In this document: positions 31,317-39,966 of the stretch, piece after piece
How the letters are laid out: every line of letters starts with the position of its first letter
Numbering within the stretch: the first letter of the stretch is position 1
Assembly: GCF_000953825.1 (NCBI RefSeq)
Contig: NZ_BBUL01000081.1
Location: 34,911 to 98,910 of the forward strand
Direction: 5' to 3'
Origin: Cellvibrio sp. OA-2007
GTDB taxonomy: Bacteria; Pseudomonadota; Gammaproteobacteria; Pseudomonadales; Cellvibrionaceae
Length of the DNA stretch: 64,000 bases
The notes under the pieces: model-generated
Seen by the model: only the letters and a program-made list of their open reading frames with translations
Databases searched by the model: none
Told to the model about the DNA's origin: nothing
Translations under genes and position numbers: made by a program

Positions 31317-34300
31317 TTAAATCGCTTCCAACACCACTAATGTTTGCCCCGCCTGCACGCGTGCGCCATCGGCTTTTAACAGGTGGGTGACCTTGCCCGC
31401 GCAGGGCGCGGTAATATTAATCTCCATTTTCATGGATTCTAAAATCAGCAACACATCGCCTGCTTTTACTGTTTGTCCAATCTTCACCTGAGTTTGCCAA
31501 ACACTGCCAGAGACTGAGCTGTCTATGCGAATGGCATCTTCAGGTAAGTCGGTTTCTGTGCTTTCTTCTGCAACTTCTTCCTGCACATAATTAAATTGGC
31601 CATCGGCGTGCCAGCGTGCCAGTTCATCATTAAAGGCCTGTTCACGCTGGGCGGTAAAGGCGCTGATGGAGTCCTGATTGGCAGCCAGAAAATCCTGATA
31701 CTCGCTCAAGCTGAAATGGCTTTCTTCTATCTTGATTGGGTAGCGCCCCTGCGGGAAGTCGCGGCGAATTTGTTGCAGCTCATCGCTGCTCACTTCATAA
31801 AAACGAATTTGATCAAAAAAGTTGAGCAACCAAGGTTGTTTAAATTCCTTGGTTTGGCGATAGCGATTCCACATTTGCAATGTGCGCCCGACAAATTGGT
31901 AGCCGCCCGGGCCTTCCATACCATAGACACATAAATAAGAGCCGCCGATACCCACGGAGTTTTCGGCTGTCCAGGTGCGCGCCGGATTGTATTTGGTGGT
32001 TACCAAACGATGGCGTGGATCAACTGGTGTGGCGACCGGCGCACCCAGATACACATCGCCCAAACCCATCACCAAATAAGAGGCGCTGAACAGAATGTTT
32101 TTCACCTCGGCGATGGAATCCAAGCCATTAATGCGGCGAATAAATTCTAAATTGCTCGGGCACCAGGGCGCATTGGCGCGCACTGATTGCATGTATTTTT
32201 GAATTGCCAATTGACAGGCTTCGTCATCCCAGCTCAGGGGGATGTGCACAATGCGCGAGGGCACACTCAGTTGCGCTAGCTGCACAATTAATTCGCGCTC
32301 AGCGCGTTCAAGGTGGGCTAATAATTTTTCCAGCGATAATTGTTGGCTGTCGTAGTGCAGCTGTAGCGAGCGAATTCCCGGCGTTAATTCACGCAGGCCG
32401 GGCAGGGTGTTTTGCTCCAACCATTGCATTAGGGCATGGGCGCGGAAACGCAATTTAATATCCAGTTCCAGCGCGCCATATTCAACCAATAAAAAGTGAT
32501 CGCCGGCGGCGCGGTAGACAATCTCTTCACCAAATTCAGCTGCCGCCAAGGTTTTTACAATGGGCGAGCTTAATTCACTGGGGCTCTGTACCTCATATTG
32601 ATGGGATTTCTTTTCTAGCGAACGCAAGGATTGATTTTGTGTTGCTTCAATAGCTACAGCATCCGCAATGCTCACCGGTAAAAAGCGAATTTTATCGCCC
32701 GCGCGCACCTGGCCGAGTTTCCAGAGGTCGGCACTGATTACGGTTGCTGGGCAGACAAAACCGCCGAGCGATGGGCCATCTGGGCCGAGAATAACTGGCA
32801 TGTCGCCGGTAAAATCGACGGTGCCAAAGGCGTAAGCATTGTCGTGAATGTTAGATGGATGCATGCCCGCTTCGCCGCCGGAGCTGCGCGCCCACTCGGG
32901 TTTGGGGCCAATCAAACGTACACCGGTGCGGCTGGAGTTGTAGTGCACTTCCCAGTCGGTGGTGAAAAAGGTGTTGATGTCATTGTCGGTGAAAAAATCC
33001 GGTGCACCATGGGGGCCGTAAATAACGCGCAACTGCCAGAGATTATTAATCGGTGGTTTTAATTCATCGCTAACTATTGCCGCGTTTATTTCTGCGTTGC
33101 AATTATTTGTATCTAGCGCGAGCACATCACCGGCGCGCAATGCACGACCGTTGTGGCCGCCAAATTGACCGAGGGTAAAGGTGGATTTTGAGTTGAGGTA
33201 ATCCGGGCACTGAATGCCGCCAGCGACACATAAATAGCTGCGCGCCCCTTGATCGGTGATGCGCCCTAATTGCAATTGCTGGCCGGCAGCGACTGAGATA
33301 ATTTCATAAAGTGGAATTGCACTGCCGTCGAGTTTTGCATCAATCGCAGCGCCGGTTAAGATAATTTTTGTCGCGCAGCCGAACTTTAAGGTTGGCCCTT
33401 GCAGCGTAATTTCCAAACCTGCAGCATTTTCATCGTTATTTAACAGGCGATTGCCTAAACGAAATGAATAGCTGTCGAAGGGGCCGGAGGTGGGTACACC
33501 TACATGCCAATAACCGGAGCGGCCTGGATAATCTTGAATGGTCGTTTGGGTGCCGCCTTGAATCACATCGATGCGCGCGGGTTGATAGACAAAGCTATTT
33601 AAATAGCGAGTGGTCATTTTGCCTTGCACCAGGGTTTGATCCTGTAACAGCGCGCGCAAATAACCAATATTGGTTTCAATTCCGTAAAGATAAGTGTTGT
33701 TTAAGGCGCTTGCTAATTGCGCGAGCGCTTGTTCACGATCGCTGCCGTGCACAATAATTTTGGCCAGCATAGGGTCAAAAAACGCCGGTACTTCAATGCC
33801 GCTTTCAATCCAGTGATCGATGCGCAGATTGTCATTTGCGGCGGGAAATTCCACTTTGCTCAGCAAGCCTGCGCAAGGCTGGAAATTTAATGCAGGGTCT
33901 TCTGCATACACACGCACTTGAATGGCGTGGCCGTTTGGTGTGAGTTGATCGCGCAGTGCTTTGATGTCACCGAGATCACCTGCGGCCTGGCGCAGCATCC
34001 ACTCGACTAAATCCACACCATAGACTTCTTCGGTAACACCGTGCTCCACTTGCAAGCGGGTATTCACTTCGAGGAAATAAAACTTGTCATCGAGTGAGTC
34101 GTAAATAAATTCCACTGTGCCCGCATTGCGATAGCTAACCGATGCTAAAAGTTGCTCTGCAGTGCGCTGCATGGCCTTGCGTTGCGCGTCCGATAAATTT
34201 GGCGCGGGGCATTCTTCAACGACTTTCTGGTTGCGCCTTTGGCTGGAGCAATCGCGTTCACCAATGGCTACAGCAGTGCCTTTTCCATCGCCAAACACTT

Positions 34301-34931
34301 GCACTTCAATATGGCGCGCGGCGGCGATAAATTTTTCTAAAAATACCCCATCGTCGGCAAAATTATTTTTGCCCAAGCGTTTTACCGATTCAAATGCGCC
34401 TTCCAGATCGGCTTGGCTATTGCACAATTGCATACCAATACCGCCACCACCGGCGGTGCTTTTCAGCATAACCGGATAGCCGATTGCAGCTGCGGCGGTT
34501 ACGGCTTCATCGAGACTGGTTAATAAATCTGTGCCGGGGCAGAGCGGAACATTGGCGGCTTGCGCTAGTTCGCGCGCTTTGTGTTTTAAACCAAAGGTAA
34601 TCATCTGCTCTGCTGTGGGGCCGATAAAAACCACACCAGCTGCTTCGCACTCGGCCACAAAACTGGAATTTTCACTGAGAAAACCATAGCCGGGGTGAAT
34701 CGCCTGGGCGCCGGTTTGCTGGGCGATGGCGATAATTTTTTTGCGGTCCAAATAAGTTTGCGCGGCTGCACCCTCACCCAAGGAAAAGGCTTCATCGGCA
34801 ATACGCACATGCAGTGAATCTGCATCTGACTCGGCGTAGACGGCGACGGATTTGATATTGAGTTTTTTCAGGGTGCGGATAATACGAGTGGCAATGGCGC
34901 CGCGATTGGCGATAAGCACTTTGGTAAACAT
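31317..34931 (-). CDS. Biotin-dependent guanidine carboxylase (urea carboxylase family)
   Basis: Four-module carboxylase: biotin carboxylase (about residues 1-450; start MFTKVLIANRGAIATRIIRT, ATP loop GGGGIGMQLC, EVNTRLQVEHGVTEEVYG), then KipA-like and KipI-like carboxyltransferase halves, and a C-terminal biotinyl domain with LESMKMEI, where the Lys carries biotin. Start 34931 has GGAG eight bases upstream; the open frame runs on to 34994. The 1204-residue length fits urea carboxylase. Enzymes linked to ykkC riboswitches and DUF1989 genes are now known to act on guanidine, giving carboxyguanidine, and that context is present here. No allophanate hydrolase gene follows. Confidence 0.93.
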   Translation of the reverse strand: MFTKVLIANRGAIATRIIRTLKKLNIKSVAVYAESDADSLHVRIADEAFSLGEGAAAQTYLDRKKIIAIAQQTGAQAIHPGYGFLSENSSFVAECEAAGVVFIGPTAEQMITFGLKHKARELAQAANVPLCPGTDLLTSLDEAVTAAAAIGYPVMLKSTAGGGGIGMQLCNSQADLEGAFESVKRLGKNNFADDGVFLEKFIAAARHIEVQVFGDGKGTAVAIGERDCSSQRRNQKVVEECPAPNLSDAQRKAMQRTAEQLLASVSYRNAGTVEFIYDSLDDKFYFLEVNTRLQVEHGVTEEVYGVDLVEWMLRQAAGDLGDIKALRDQLTPNGHAIQVRVYAEDPALNFQPCAGLLSKVEFPAANDNLRIDHWIESGIEVPAFFDPMLAKIIVHGSDREQALAQLASALNNTYLYGIETNIGYLRALLQDQTLVQGKMTTRYLNSFVYQPARIDVIQGGTQTTIQDYPGRSGYWHVGVPTSGPFDSYSFRLGNRLLNNDENAAGLEITLQGPTLKFGCATKIILTGAAIDAKLDGSAIPLYEIISVAAGQQLQLGRITDQGARSYLCVAGGIQCPDYLNSKSTFTLGQFGGHNGRALRAGDVLALDTNNCNAEINAAIVSDELKPPINNLWQLRVIYGPHGAPDFFTDNDINTFFTTDWEVHYNSSRTGVRLIGPKPEWARSSGGEAGMHPSNIHDNAYAFGTVDFTGDMPVILGPDGPSLGGFVCPATVISADLWKLGQVRAGDKIRFLPVSIADAVAIEATQNQSLRSLEKKSHQYEVQSPSELSSPIVKTLAAAEFGEEIVYRAAGDHFLLVEYGALELDIKLRFRAHALMQWLEQNTLPGLRELTPGIRSLQLHYDSQQLSLEKLLAHLERAERELIVQLAQLSVPSRIVHIPLSWDDEACQLAIQKYMQSVRANAPWCPSNLEFIRRINGLDSIAEVKNILFSASYLVMGLGDVYLGAPVATPVDPRHRLVTTKYNPARTWTAENSVGIGGSYLCVYGMEGPGGYQFVGRTLQMWNRYRQTKEFKQPWLLNFFDQIRFYEVSSDELQQIRRDFPQGRYPIKIEESHFSLSEYQDFLAANQDSISAFTAQREQAFNDELARWHADGQFNYVQEEVAEESTETDLPEDAIRIDSSVSGSVWQTQVKIGQTVKAGDVLLILESMKMEINITAPCAGKVTHLLKADGARVQAGQTLVVLEAI

Positions 34932-35010
34932 AGTCTGCTCCGGCAGGTCGTCCCGCTGGGATTGATTACGACAATGGTCGTCCATTGAAGACATTCAATT
35001 TAAATAAAGA

Positions 35011-35652
35011 TTAATTCCAAACAATCACTTCAATCGGTGTCGGGTTGTAGCCATTACAGGGATTGTTCAATTGCGGGCAATTAGAAATCAGCATGACTAT
35101 ATCCATTTTGGCTTTCAACTCGACATATTTTCCCGGTGCGGAAATGCCATCTTCAAAGGTGAGGCCGCCATCGCTGGTAACGGGTACGTTCATAAAAAAA
35201 TTAATGTTGTGGGTGATGTCGCGTTTGCTAATACCAAATTCCGGGTGCTCGGCAATAGCGAGCATCCAGCTGTCGCGACAGGCGTGCATGCAGCGTTTTT
35301 CCAAACTGTAGCGCACGGTATTACTTTCGGTGGCGCAGGCACCGCCGAGGGTGTCGTGGCGGCCACAGGTGTCGGCGACAATTTCCAGCAGCTCATTATT
35401 GGCGTTAGACATTAATTTGGTGCCCGCCGTTAAATACAAATTGCCTTGAGTGCGAATAGTGTCCATAGCGCTGTAGCGCTCGCTCGGGTCTTTGGCGTTA
35501 TAAAATAAAACGTCGGCGGCCTGGTTGCCTTCTAAATCGACAATGCGAAAAGTTTGGCCCTGTTTTATTTCGCCCAGAAAATAATCGCCCGCGGGAACAT
35601 GGTGTGTTGAAAATGCGGTTTCAGGATGCAAATTGCTTTGAATATGTGACAT
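35011..35652 (-). CDS. DUF1989 protein, carboxyguanidine deiminase subunit (UAAP2-type)
   Basis: One of two paralogous DUF1989 proteins formerly called urea amidolyase-associated proteins. Published work assigns the pair as a carboxyguanidine deiminase that releases ammonia and leaves allophanate. The 213-residue protein shows the family's [41 protein letters not shown] with conserved Cys and His, the segment INFFMNVPV, and the end [16 protein letters not shown]. It is 13 bases downstream of its partner and about 80 bases upstream of the carboxylase start. Which of UAAP1 and UAAP2 it is was judged by length and C-terminal motif from memory. Confidence 0.88.
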   Translation of the reverse strand: MSHIQSNLHPETAFSTHHVPAGDYFLGEIKQGQTFRIVDLEGNQAADVLFYNAKDPSERYSAMDTIRTQGNLYLTAGTKLMSNANNELLEIVADTCGRHDTLGGACATESNTVRYSLEKRCMHACRDSWMLAIAEHPEFGISKRDITHNINFFMNVPVTSDGGLTFEDGISAPGKYVELKAKMDIVMLISNCPQLNNPCNGYNPTPIEVIVWN

Positions 35653-35665
35653 GTGCGCGCCTCAA

Positions 35666-36400
35666 TTATTTCGCCGATAGGTAATACAGTGCATTATTTT
35701 GGAATCCGCGCTGGTTTTCTGCGCGGAAATTTTTGCAGTAGTCATCGTCGCTGACCGGGTCTGCTTCACCTAATTCGATTTTTACTGAGGTGAACGGATA
35801 AGTTTCTGATTGGTTGAGCGGGTGCGGGCAGGCGTGCATCACCACGAGCGTATCCATTTCAAAACGCAGGGTGACACTATTACCGGCGCAGCGGTTTTTT
35901 GTATCGAGTTGAATGTTGCCTTGGTTATCAGCAATCACTTTACTGAACCAATTGATGTTGGCAGCCATGTCGGCGCGCCCCAAACCGTATTTGGCCAGTT
36001 CAACTAAAAAGGCATCGTAACCATTTTGCAGCCATTGATTGTGGTGGCTTTGATAATCGCGCTTGCCCCATTGCTGTTCGACTTGTGCTGCGGTGCTATT
36101 GCCGCAAATAGTATCGTGCCAGTTGCCTTCGCCATTAGCAGAGTGGTCTTCAACAATGGAGGCGAAAATTCGCCCCATATCGGAATATAAACAATTGCCG
36201 CGTTGCAATTTAAAGGTGTGCTGGCACTTGAGGGTGTCGGGCGCGTTGTAGCGCTCTAATAAATTGCGCGGGTTATAAAACAGCATGCCCACATTGGCGC
36301 CGCCTTCGAGATCGGTAATTTTCATTAGGCTGCCGCGGCGCAGTTCCAGTGACCAGTGGCCATTGCCCGGCAGGGTGGTGGTGTACAGCATTTTATTCAT
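35666..36400 (-). CDS. DUF1989 protein, carboxyguanidine deiminase subunit (UAAP1-type)
   Basis: Second DUF1989 subunit, 244 residues, expected to pair with the product of the next gene. The motifs align: KITDLEGGANVGMLFYNP, ERYNAPDTLKCQHTF, HDTICGNSTAAQVEQQWG in place of the partner's [15 protein letters not shown], and VMHACPHPLNQSETYPFTSV near the end. The start lies three bases after the ABC ATPase stop, so the genes are tightly coupled. It is a cytoplasmic protein with no signal peptide. Confidence 0.88.
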   Translation of the reverse strand: MNKMLYTTTLPGNGHWSLELRRGSLMKITDLEGGANVGMLFYNPRNLLERYNAPDTLKCQHTFKLQRGNCLYSDMGRIFASIVEDHSANGEGNWHDTICGNSTAAQVEQQWGKRDYQSHHNQWLQNGYDAFLVELAKYGLGRADMAANINWFSKVIADNQGNIQLDTKNRCAGNSVTLRFEMDTLVVMHACPHPLNQSETYPFTSVKIELGEADPVSDDDYCKNFRAENQRGFQNNALYYLSAK

Positions 36401-36403
36401 GAG

Positions 36404-37234
36404 TTAAAAATCCCGTGAGTCTTGGACAATGGTTTGTAATTCGGTGGGCACTTCACTTTTGCGGCGAGTAACCGGCAGGTCATAGGTTATGTTCGCACCG
36501 TAGGCGCCGGGCGCTTGATTGTCGTGACGCAATTTGTCGAATACCCAGAGGCGGGTGCCCAAATAAAAACCTTCGCTGAGATCGTGGGTCACCATAAATA
36601 CAGTGAGCTGGTGTTCGCGCCAGAGCTCCAAAATTAATTGGTGCATATCGGCGCGAATACCTGGATCGAGTGCACCGAAAGGTTCGTCGAGCAATAAAAT
36701 GCGCGGTTGGCGAATCATTGCTTGGGCGATAGCCAAGCGCTGTTTCATCCCGCCGGATAATTCGTGTGGGTAGCGATTAATGGCATGAGTTAAACCAACG
36801 GATTCCAGCAGTGCTTTGGCTTCAGCGACGACTTTGCGTTTTTGACTGCCAAACAACTTTCCGAGAAGCGGTGAGTGTTCAAACTCGCGCGCGATAATCA
36901 CATTTTCCAACACCGTTAAATGGGGGAAGACGGAATACTGTTGAAACACAATGCCGCGCGATTGATCGGGTTCGCTGCGGATAGGTTTGTTATCCAGTAA
37001 TAGCTCCCCGGAGCTCGGAGATTCCATACCCAACAGCATTTTTAAAAATGTGCTTTTGCCACAGCCGGAGGTGCCTACCATGGTAATAAATTCACCGGCG
37101 TTTACGCTTACGTTCATGCGCTCCAGCACTACGTTCTCGCCGTACTTTTTCCACAGGTTTTTTGCCTGAATCATGGGCATAACTTTCGCTCTTTTTTCAT
37201 AGAGGTATTTTTTATCAAAAGGGATAACGGTCAT
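36404..37234 (-). CDS. ABC transporter ATPase for guanidine uptake (NitT/TauT type)
   Basis: Nucleotide-binding subunit of the importer encoded with the next two upstream genes. Walker A is GTSGCGKSTFLKML, the Q-loop is FQQYSVFPHLTV, the signature is LSGGMKQRLAIAQAM, Walker B is ILLLDEPFGALDP and the switch His is in MVTHDLSEGF. The 276 residues include a 20-residue N-terminal extension; an alternative start is Met19 (37180). The NitT/TauT family carries nitrate, sulfonates and similar solutes. Guanidine is inferred from the riboswitch and the degradation genes in the same operon. Confidence 0.9.
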   Translation of the reverse strand: MTVIPFDKKYLYEKRAKVMPMIQAKNLWKKYGENVVLERMNVSVNAGEFITMVGTSGCGKSTFLKMLLGMESPSSGELLLDNKPIRSEPDQSRGIVFQQYSVFPHLTVLENVIIAREFEHSPLLGKLFGSQKRKVVAEAKALLESVGLTHAINRYPHELSGGMKQRLAIAQAMIRQPRILLLDEPFGALDPGIRADMHQLILELWREHQLTVFMVTHDLSEGFYLGTRLWVFDKLRHDNQAPGAYGANITYDLPVTRRKSEVPTELQTIVQDSRDF

Positions 37235-37286
37235 ATCTTGTATTCCGCATTCTTTTGCTTGTCATTTTTGTTCAGCTGCATGGGTT

Positions 37287-38108
37287 TTATTTGCTAGTTA
37301 ATTGATAGTGCCATGGAAAACACTTGGTGCTGAGCTTAACTAGGAGCCAATCCACTAAAAAGGCGAGCAGGGTAATCCAGGCTACATAGGGCAGAATCAC
37401 ATCCATCGACATATAGCGACGCACTAAAAATATGCGATAGCCTAAGCCATCGGTTGATGCGATTGCCTCGGCTGCAATTAAAAATAACCAACCGGCGCCG
37501 AGTGATAAACGCACTGCATTAATTAAGCGCGGCAGCAGTTGCGGAATTAATACACGCACTAAAATTTGCCAGGTGGATGCACCGAGAGTTTGTGCTTTCA
37601 CTAATTGTTCGAGAGGAATTTCTTGTGTGCAGCGCTGAATATCGCGCGCAATAAAGGGCGCAACACCGATAACAATTAACGCCACCTTAGACAGTTCGCC
37701 TAAGCCAAATACAATAAATAACACCGGCAGCAGCGCCATGGGTGGCACCAGCGAAATAACGGTGAGCAACGGCGCTATAGGGGAATAGAGGGTGGGAATC
37801 GCACCGGTTAAGATACCGATGGTGAAACCTAAAATCGCGGCGATAAAAATGCCGAGTGATAAACGATACAAACTGCTGAGTGTATCCTGCCAAAATAAAT
37901 AGTCGCCACTGCGTTTACTCGGCTCAAAGGCAAGGTTGCTAATTGCATCGCCCATTTGCGCAAAACTCGGTAAGAGTTTGTCGTTAGCATTTTCGGCGAG
38001 GCGTGCATCGGAGGCGACTAGATAGACAACAAGCAATAGCGCAAACGGGAGAATGCCCAACAATAACTTGAGTGGTTTGGAGGGCGTTAGATTGATAAGT
38101 CTTTTCAT
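37287..38108 (-). CDS. ABC transporter permease for guanidine uptake
   Basis: Inner-membrane permease of the NitT/TauT type, 273 residues with about six hydrophobic segments. The first is LLLGILPFALLLVVYLVA, and a large loop follows before the core. The ATPase-contact EAA-like loop is KAQTLGASTWQILVRVLIPQ. It lies 52 bases upstream of the ATPase gene and 95 bases downstream of the binding-protein gene, a gap holding a strong hairpin. Confidence 0.9.
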   Translation of the reverse strand: MKRLINLTPSKPLKLLLGILPFALLLVVYLVASDARLAENANDKLLPSFAQMGDAISNLAFEPSKRSGDYLFWQDTLSSLYRLSLGIFIAAILGFTIGILTGAIPTLYSPIAPLLTVISLVPPMALLPVLFIVFGLGELSKVALIVIGVAPFIARDIQRCTQEIPLEQLVKAQTLGASTWQILVRVLIPQLLPRLINAVRLSLGAGWLFLIAAEAIASTDGLGYRIFLVRRYMSMDVILPYVAWITLLAFLVDWLLVKLSTKCFPWHYQLTSK

Positions 38109-38166
38109 GGCATTGCTCTTAATTGGCAGTTGCGTGTAGCGGTCTTGTTATATTTTTTAGTCAAGT

Positions 38167-38189
38167 GTTCCCAAGCGAGGCTTGGGAAC
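38167..38189 (-). other. Intercistronic hairpin between binding-protein and permease genes
   Basis: GTTCCCAAGC and GCTTGGGAAC form a perfect 10-bp stem with a three-base loop, 15 bases after the binding-protein stop. On the transcribed strand it is not followed directly by a T-run. Such hairpins between a binding-protein gene and its permease often stabilise the upstream message or cause partial termination, so that the binding protein is made in excess. That role is inferred. Confidence 0.6.
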
Positions 38190-38203
38190 AGGGTTAGAGT
38201 GCA

Positions 38204-39265
38204 TTACAGTTTTTTGTCGGCCGCCATTTGCATATAGGTTGGATCAAAACGCAGTTTTACGTTTTTCTTATCACCATACACACCTTTGGGACCTGCTACA
38301 CCGATAAATCCAGCATCGGGTGCGCCATCGCCTAGCAAGCCGTGATCAAAGGAAAACTCAGCTACTTTTTGCATGGTTTTTAATAATGCATCGCTGTTGA
38401 TGAGCTCCAGTGCTGAAGCGGGGGTATAGAACATTTTGGTGCTGGCGAGCTGCGCTTCAAAACCGGCGAGGTCAGTACCAGATGCAACGGCCATTGCGGT
38501 TTTGGCGGCGGTAGCGGCTTTGTCCGATGCGCTCATCACGCCCATAATTTCGTACCAAGCGCCGACTAATGCTTTGCCGAGTGCAGGATTGGCTTTTAAT
38601 GTTTCGGTATTAACAATCATCAAATCCATAATTTCACCGGGGATTTGTGATGAATCGAATACTTTGGTGCTATTAGGTTGTGCGAGGATTTCGCTGAGCA
38701 GCGGATTCCATGTAGTGACGGCAGTGACATCTTTGGTGCCGTAGACAGCGACCATATCGGCATCGGAGGTGTTGACGACTTTAACATCGGACTCTTTCAG
38801 GCCGACTGTTTCCAAACCGCGTGCGAGCAAGTAGTGGGATACACTGAGTTCAACCAGATTGATTTGTTGGCCTTTAATATCCTTCAAGGTTTTGTTGGCG
38901 CCTTTAAGCACAACCCCATCATTACCGTTGGAGAAATCGCCCACAATCAGCGCGGTTGAATCCACCCCACCTGCAGCAGGAATAGTGAGGGCATCCATGT
39001 TAGTCATCACACAGCCATCAAATTGACCGGCGGTATATTGGTTGATGGATTCGACGTAATCGTTGATTTGCACCACTTCAATTTCGATGCCGTATTTTTT
39101 CGCCCATTTGTCGACAATTTTTTGCTCGGCACCATAGCCCCAGGGCATCCAACCAACGTAAATAGACCAGCAGACTTTAAAGGGCTCGGCGGCACTGGCG
39201 ACAGCGGCAGAAAAGGAGAGTGTAAGAGCGAGTAATAGCTTTGAAAGGCGGGATTGGTGCAACAT
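38204..39265 (-). CDS. Periplasmic guanidine-binding protein of ABC importer (NitT/TauT type)
   Basis: Solute-binding component. Start 39265 has GGAGG nine bases upstream; the open frame continues to 39370 but overlaps the riboswitch. The 353-residue precursor has a Sec signal (LSKLLLALTLSFSAAVASAAE) and then the mature motif FKVCWSIYVGWMPWGY, with conserved aromatic residues. Later segments such as GQFDGCVMTNMDALTIPAA and VTAVTTWNPLLSEIL fit the NMT1/TauA fold. The substrate is inferred from the guanidine-I riboswitch just upstream and the DUF1989 and carboxylase genes downstream. Confidence 0.9.
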   Translation of the reverse strand: MLHQSRLSKLLLALTLSFSAAVASAAEPFKVCWSIYVGWMPWGYGAEQKIVDKWAKKYGIEIEVVQINDYVESINQYTAGQFDGCVMTNMDALTIPAAGGVDSTALIVGDFSNGNDGVVLKGANKTLKDIKGQQINLVELSVSHYLLARGLETVGLKESDVKVVNTSDADMVAVYGTKDVTAVTTWNPLLSEILAQPNSTKVFDSSQIPGEIMDLMIVNTETLKANPALGKALVGAWYEIMGVMSASDKAATAAKTAMAVASGTDLAGFEAQLASTKMFYTPASALELINSDALLKTMQKVAEFSFDHGLLGDGAPDAGFIGVAGPKGVYGDKKNVKLRFDPTYMQMAADKKL

Positions 39266-39334
39266 GAATAACCTCCAGCGGTTTTGGTGACATCGGCGCA
39301 AGCAAATGGGAGCACTCTGGCGATTAAGCCATTC

Positions 39335-39470
39335 CATCTCCCGGGCTTTTATCCCGCCGTGTAACCTCAAGACAGTTACCGGCGTTTAGCCATGTGCCTG
39401 CCTTGGGAGGTCGGAAGCTCTCGGACCAGACATCAACTTGATGGTTTCAAGTGACCGGAACCCTAGCCTC
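39335..39470 (-). ncRNA. Guanidine-I (ykkC) riboswitch
   Basis: On the minus strand the hallmark conserved blocks occur in order: CTAGGGTTCCGG (39466-39455), GGTCCGAGAG (39427-39418) and ACACGGCGGGATAAAAGCCC leading into GGGAGA (39362-39337), with hairpins between them. These are the conserved nucleotides of the guanidine-I aptamer. It lies about 70 bases before the binding-protein ATG, so guanidine should switch on the whole import and degradation operon. No T-run hairpin is evident between aptamer and start. The aptamer's final GGGAG can pair with CTCCC at about 39309-39313 on the transcript, so the expression platform may be translational or non-canonical. Confidence 0.95.
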
Positions 39471-39553
39471 CTATTAGTAAAACATTGTGTTTACAGCTTG
39501 TTGAATAGCTAAAACCACCCAGAGTGCGAATCAGTTATTACAGGTTACTAATC

Positions 39554-39568
39554 GCAATATGAGTGCCA
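39554..39568 (-). promoter_or_regulatory. Sigma-54 (RpoN) promoter of the guanidine operon
   Basis: On the minus strand TGGCAC-TCATA-TTGC is a perfect match to the sigma-54 -24/-12 consensus. Transcription would start near 39543, placing the riboswitch about 70 bases into the leader. Sigma-54 control, usually with NtrC, fits a nitrogen-scavenging operon. Confidence 0.8.
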
Positions 39569-39966
39569 ATTATTTAATTTGCTGATTTTGTTGGCATTTT
39601 TGTGAATTTAGGCGATTGCAGCACGGGTAGGAGTGCCTGATTATGGTGCGCACTGCTGTGCATGGTTGTTTGTTTTGGTGCAAATGACGGTGGAGTTGTT
39701 TGTTTGCTGATTGTAATGGACAAGGGGCAACAGCCTTTTAATTTGGTTAGGTGGGCATCTTTCAAGCGAATTGCGTAGATCGTGCTATTTTTAATCTAAC
39801 TGTGAGCTGGTAGTCGTATTGTCTGGAAGAAATCTCACAAGCTGTTAAGATTGTCGCTCAGGACAACCTACGCAAAAGACTGGTTCATCTAGTCTCTAGG
39901 TTTGCAGGCTCTGATTCCTGGCGCGGTTGAAGCGAACCTAGCTTGGTAGGAAAAGGTGCTAGGAAA
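39569..39966. other. Upstream region between guanidine operon and DUF1631 paralogue B
   Basis: These 398 bases have no supportable gene. Four GTGC-type half-sites cluster at 39633-39681, 65-115 bases upstream of the sigma-54 promoter, where an enhancer-binding activator would sit. They do not form a canonical NtrC palindrome. The plus-strand promoter for the DUF1631 gene should also lie here but was not recognised. Confidence 0.4.

Noticed and set aside
31317..34931. Urea carboxylase as the functional name
   Set aside because: The domain layout fits, but the guanidine-I riboswitch, importer and DUF1989 pair point to guanidine as substrate, and no urea transporter or urease-related gene is nearby.
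39266..39370. N-terminal extension of the binding protein to 39370
   Set aside because: Those codons lie in the riboswitch and spoil the signal peptide; the ATG at 39265 has a proper GGAGG site.
39621..39681. Possible NtrC-binding palindromes upstream of the guanidine sigma-54 promoter
   Set aside because: Several GCAC and GTGC half-sites are present, but none shows the usual GCAC-N7-GTGC spacing; the closest pair is spaced by 8. Kept only as a weak hint in the region entry.
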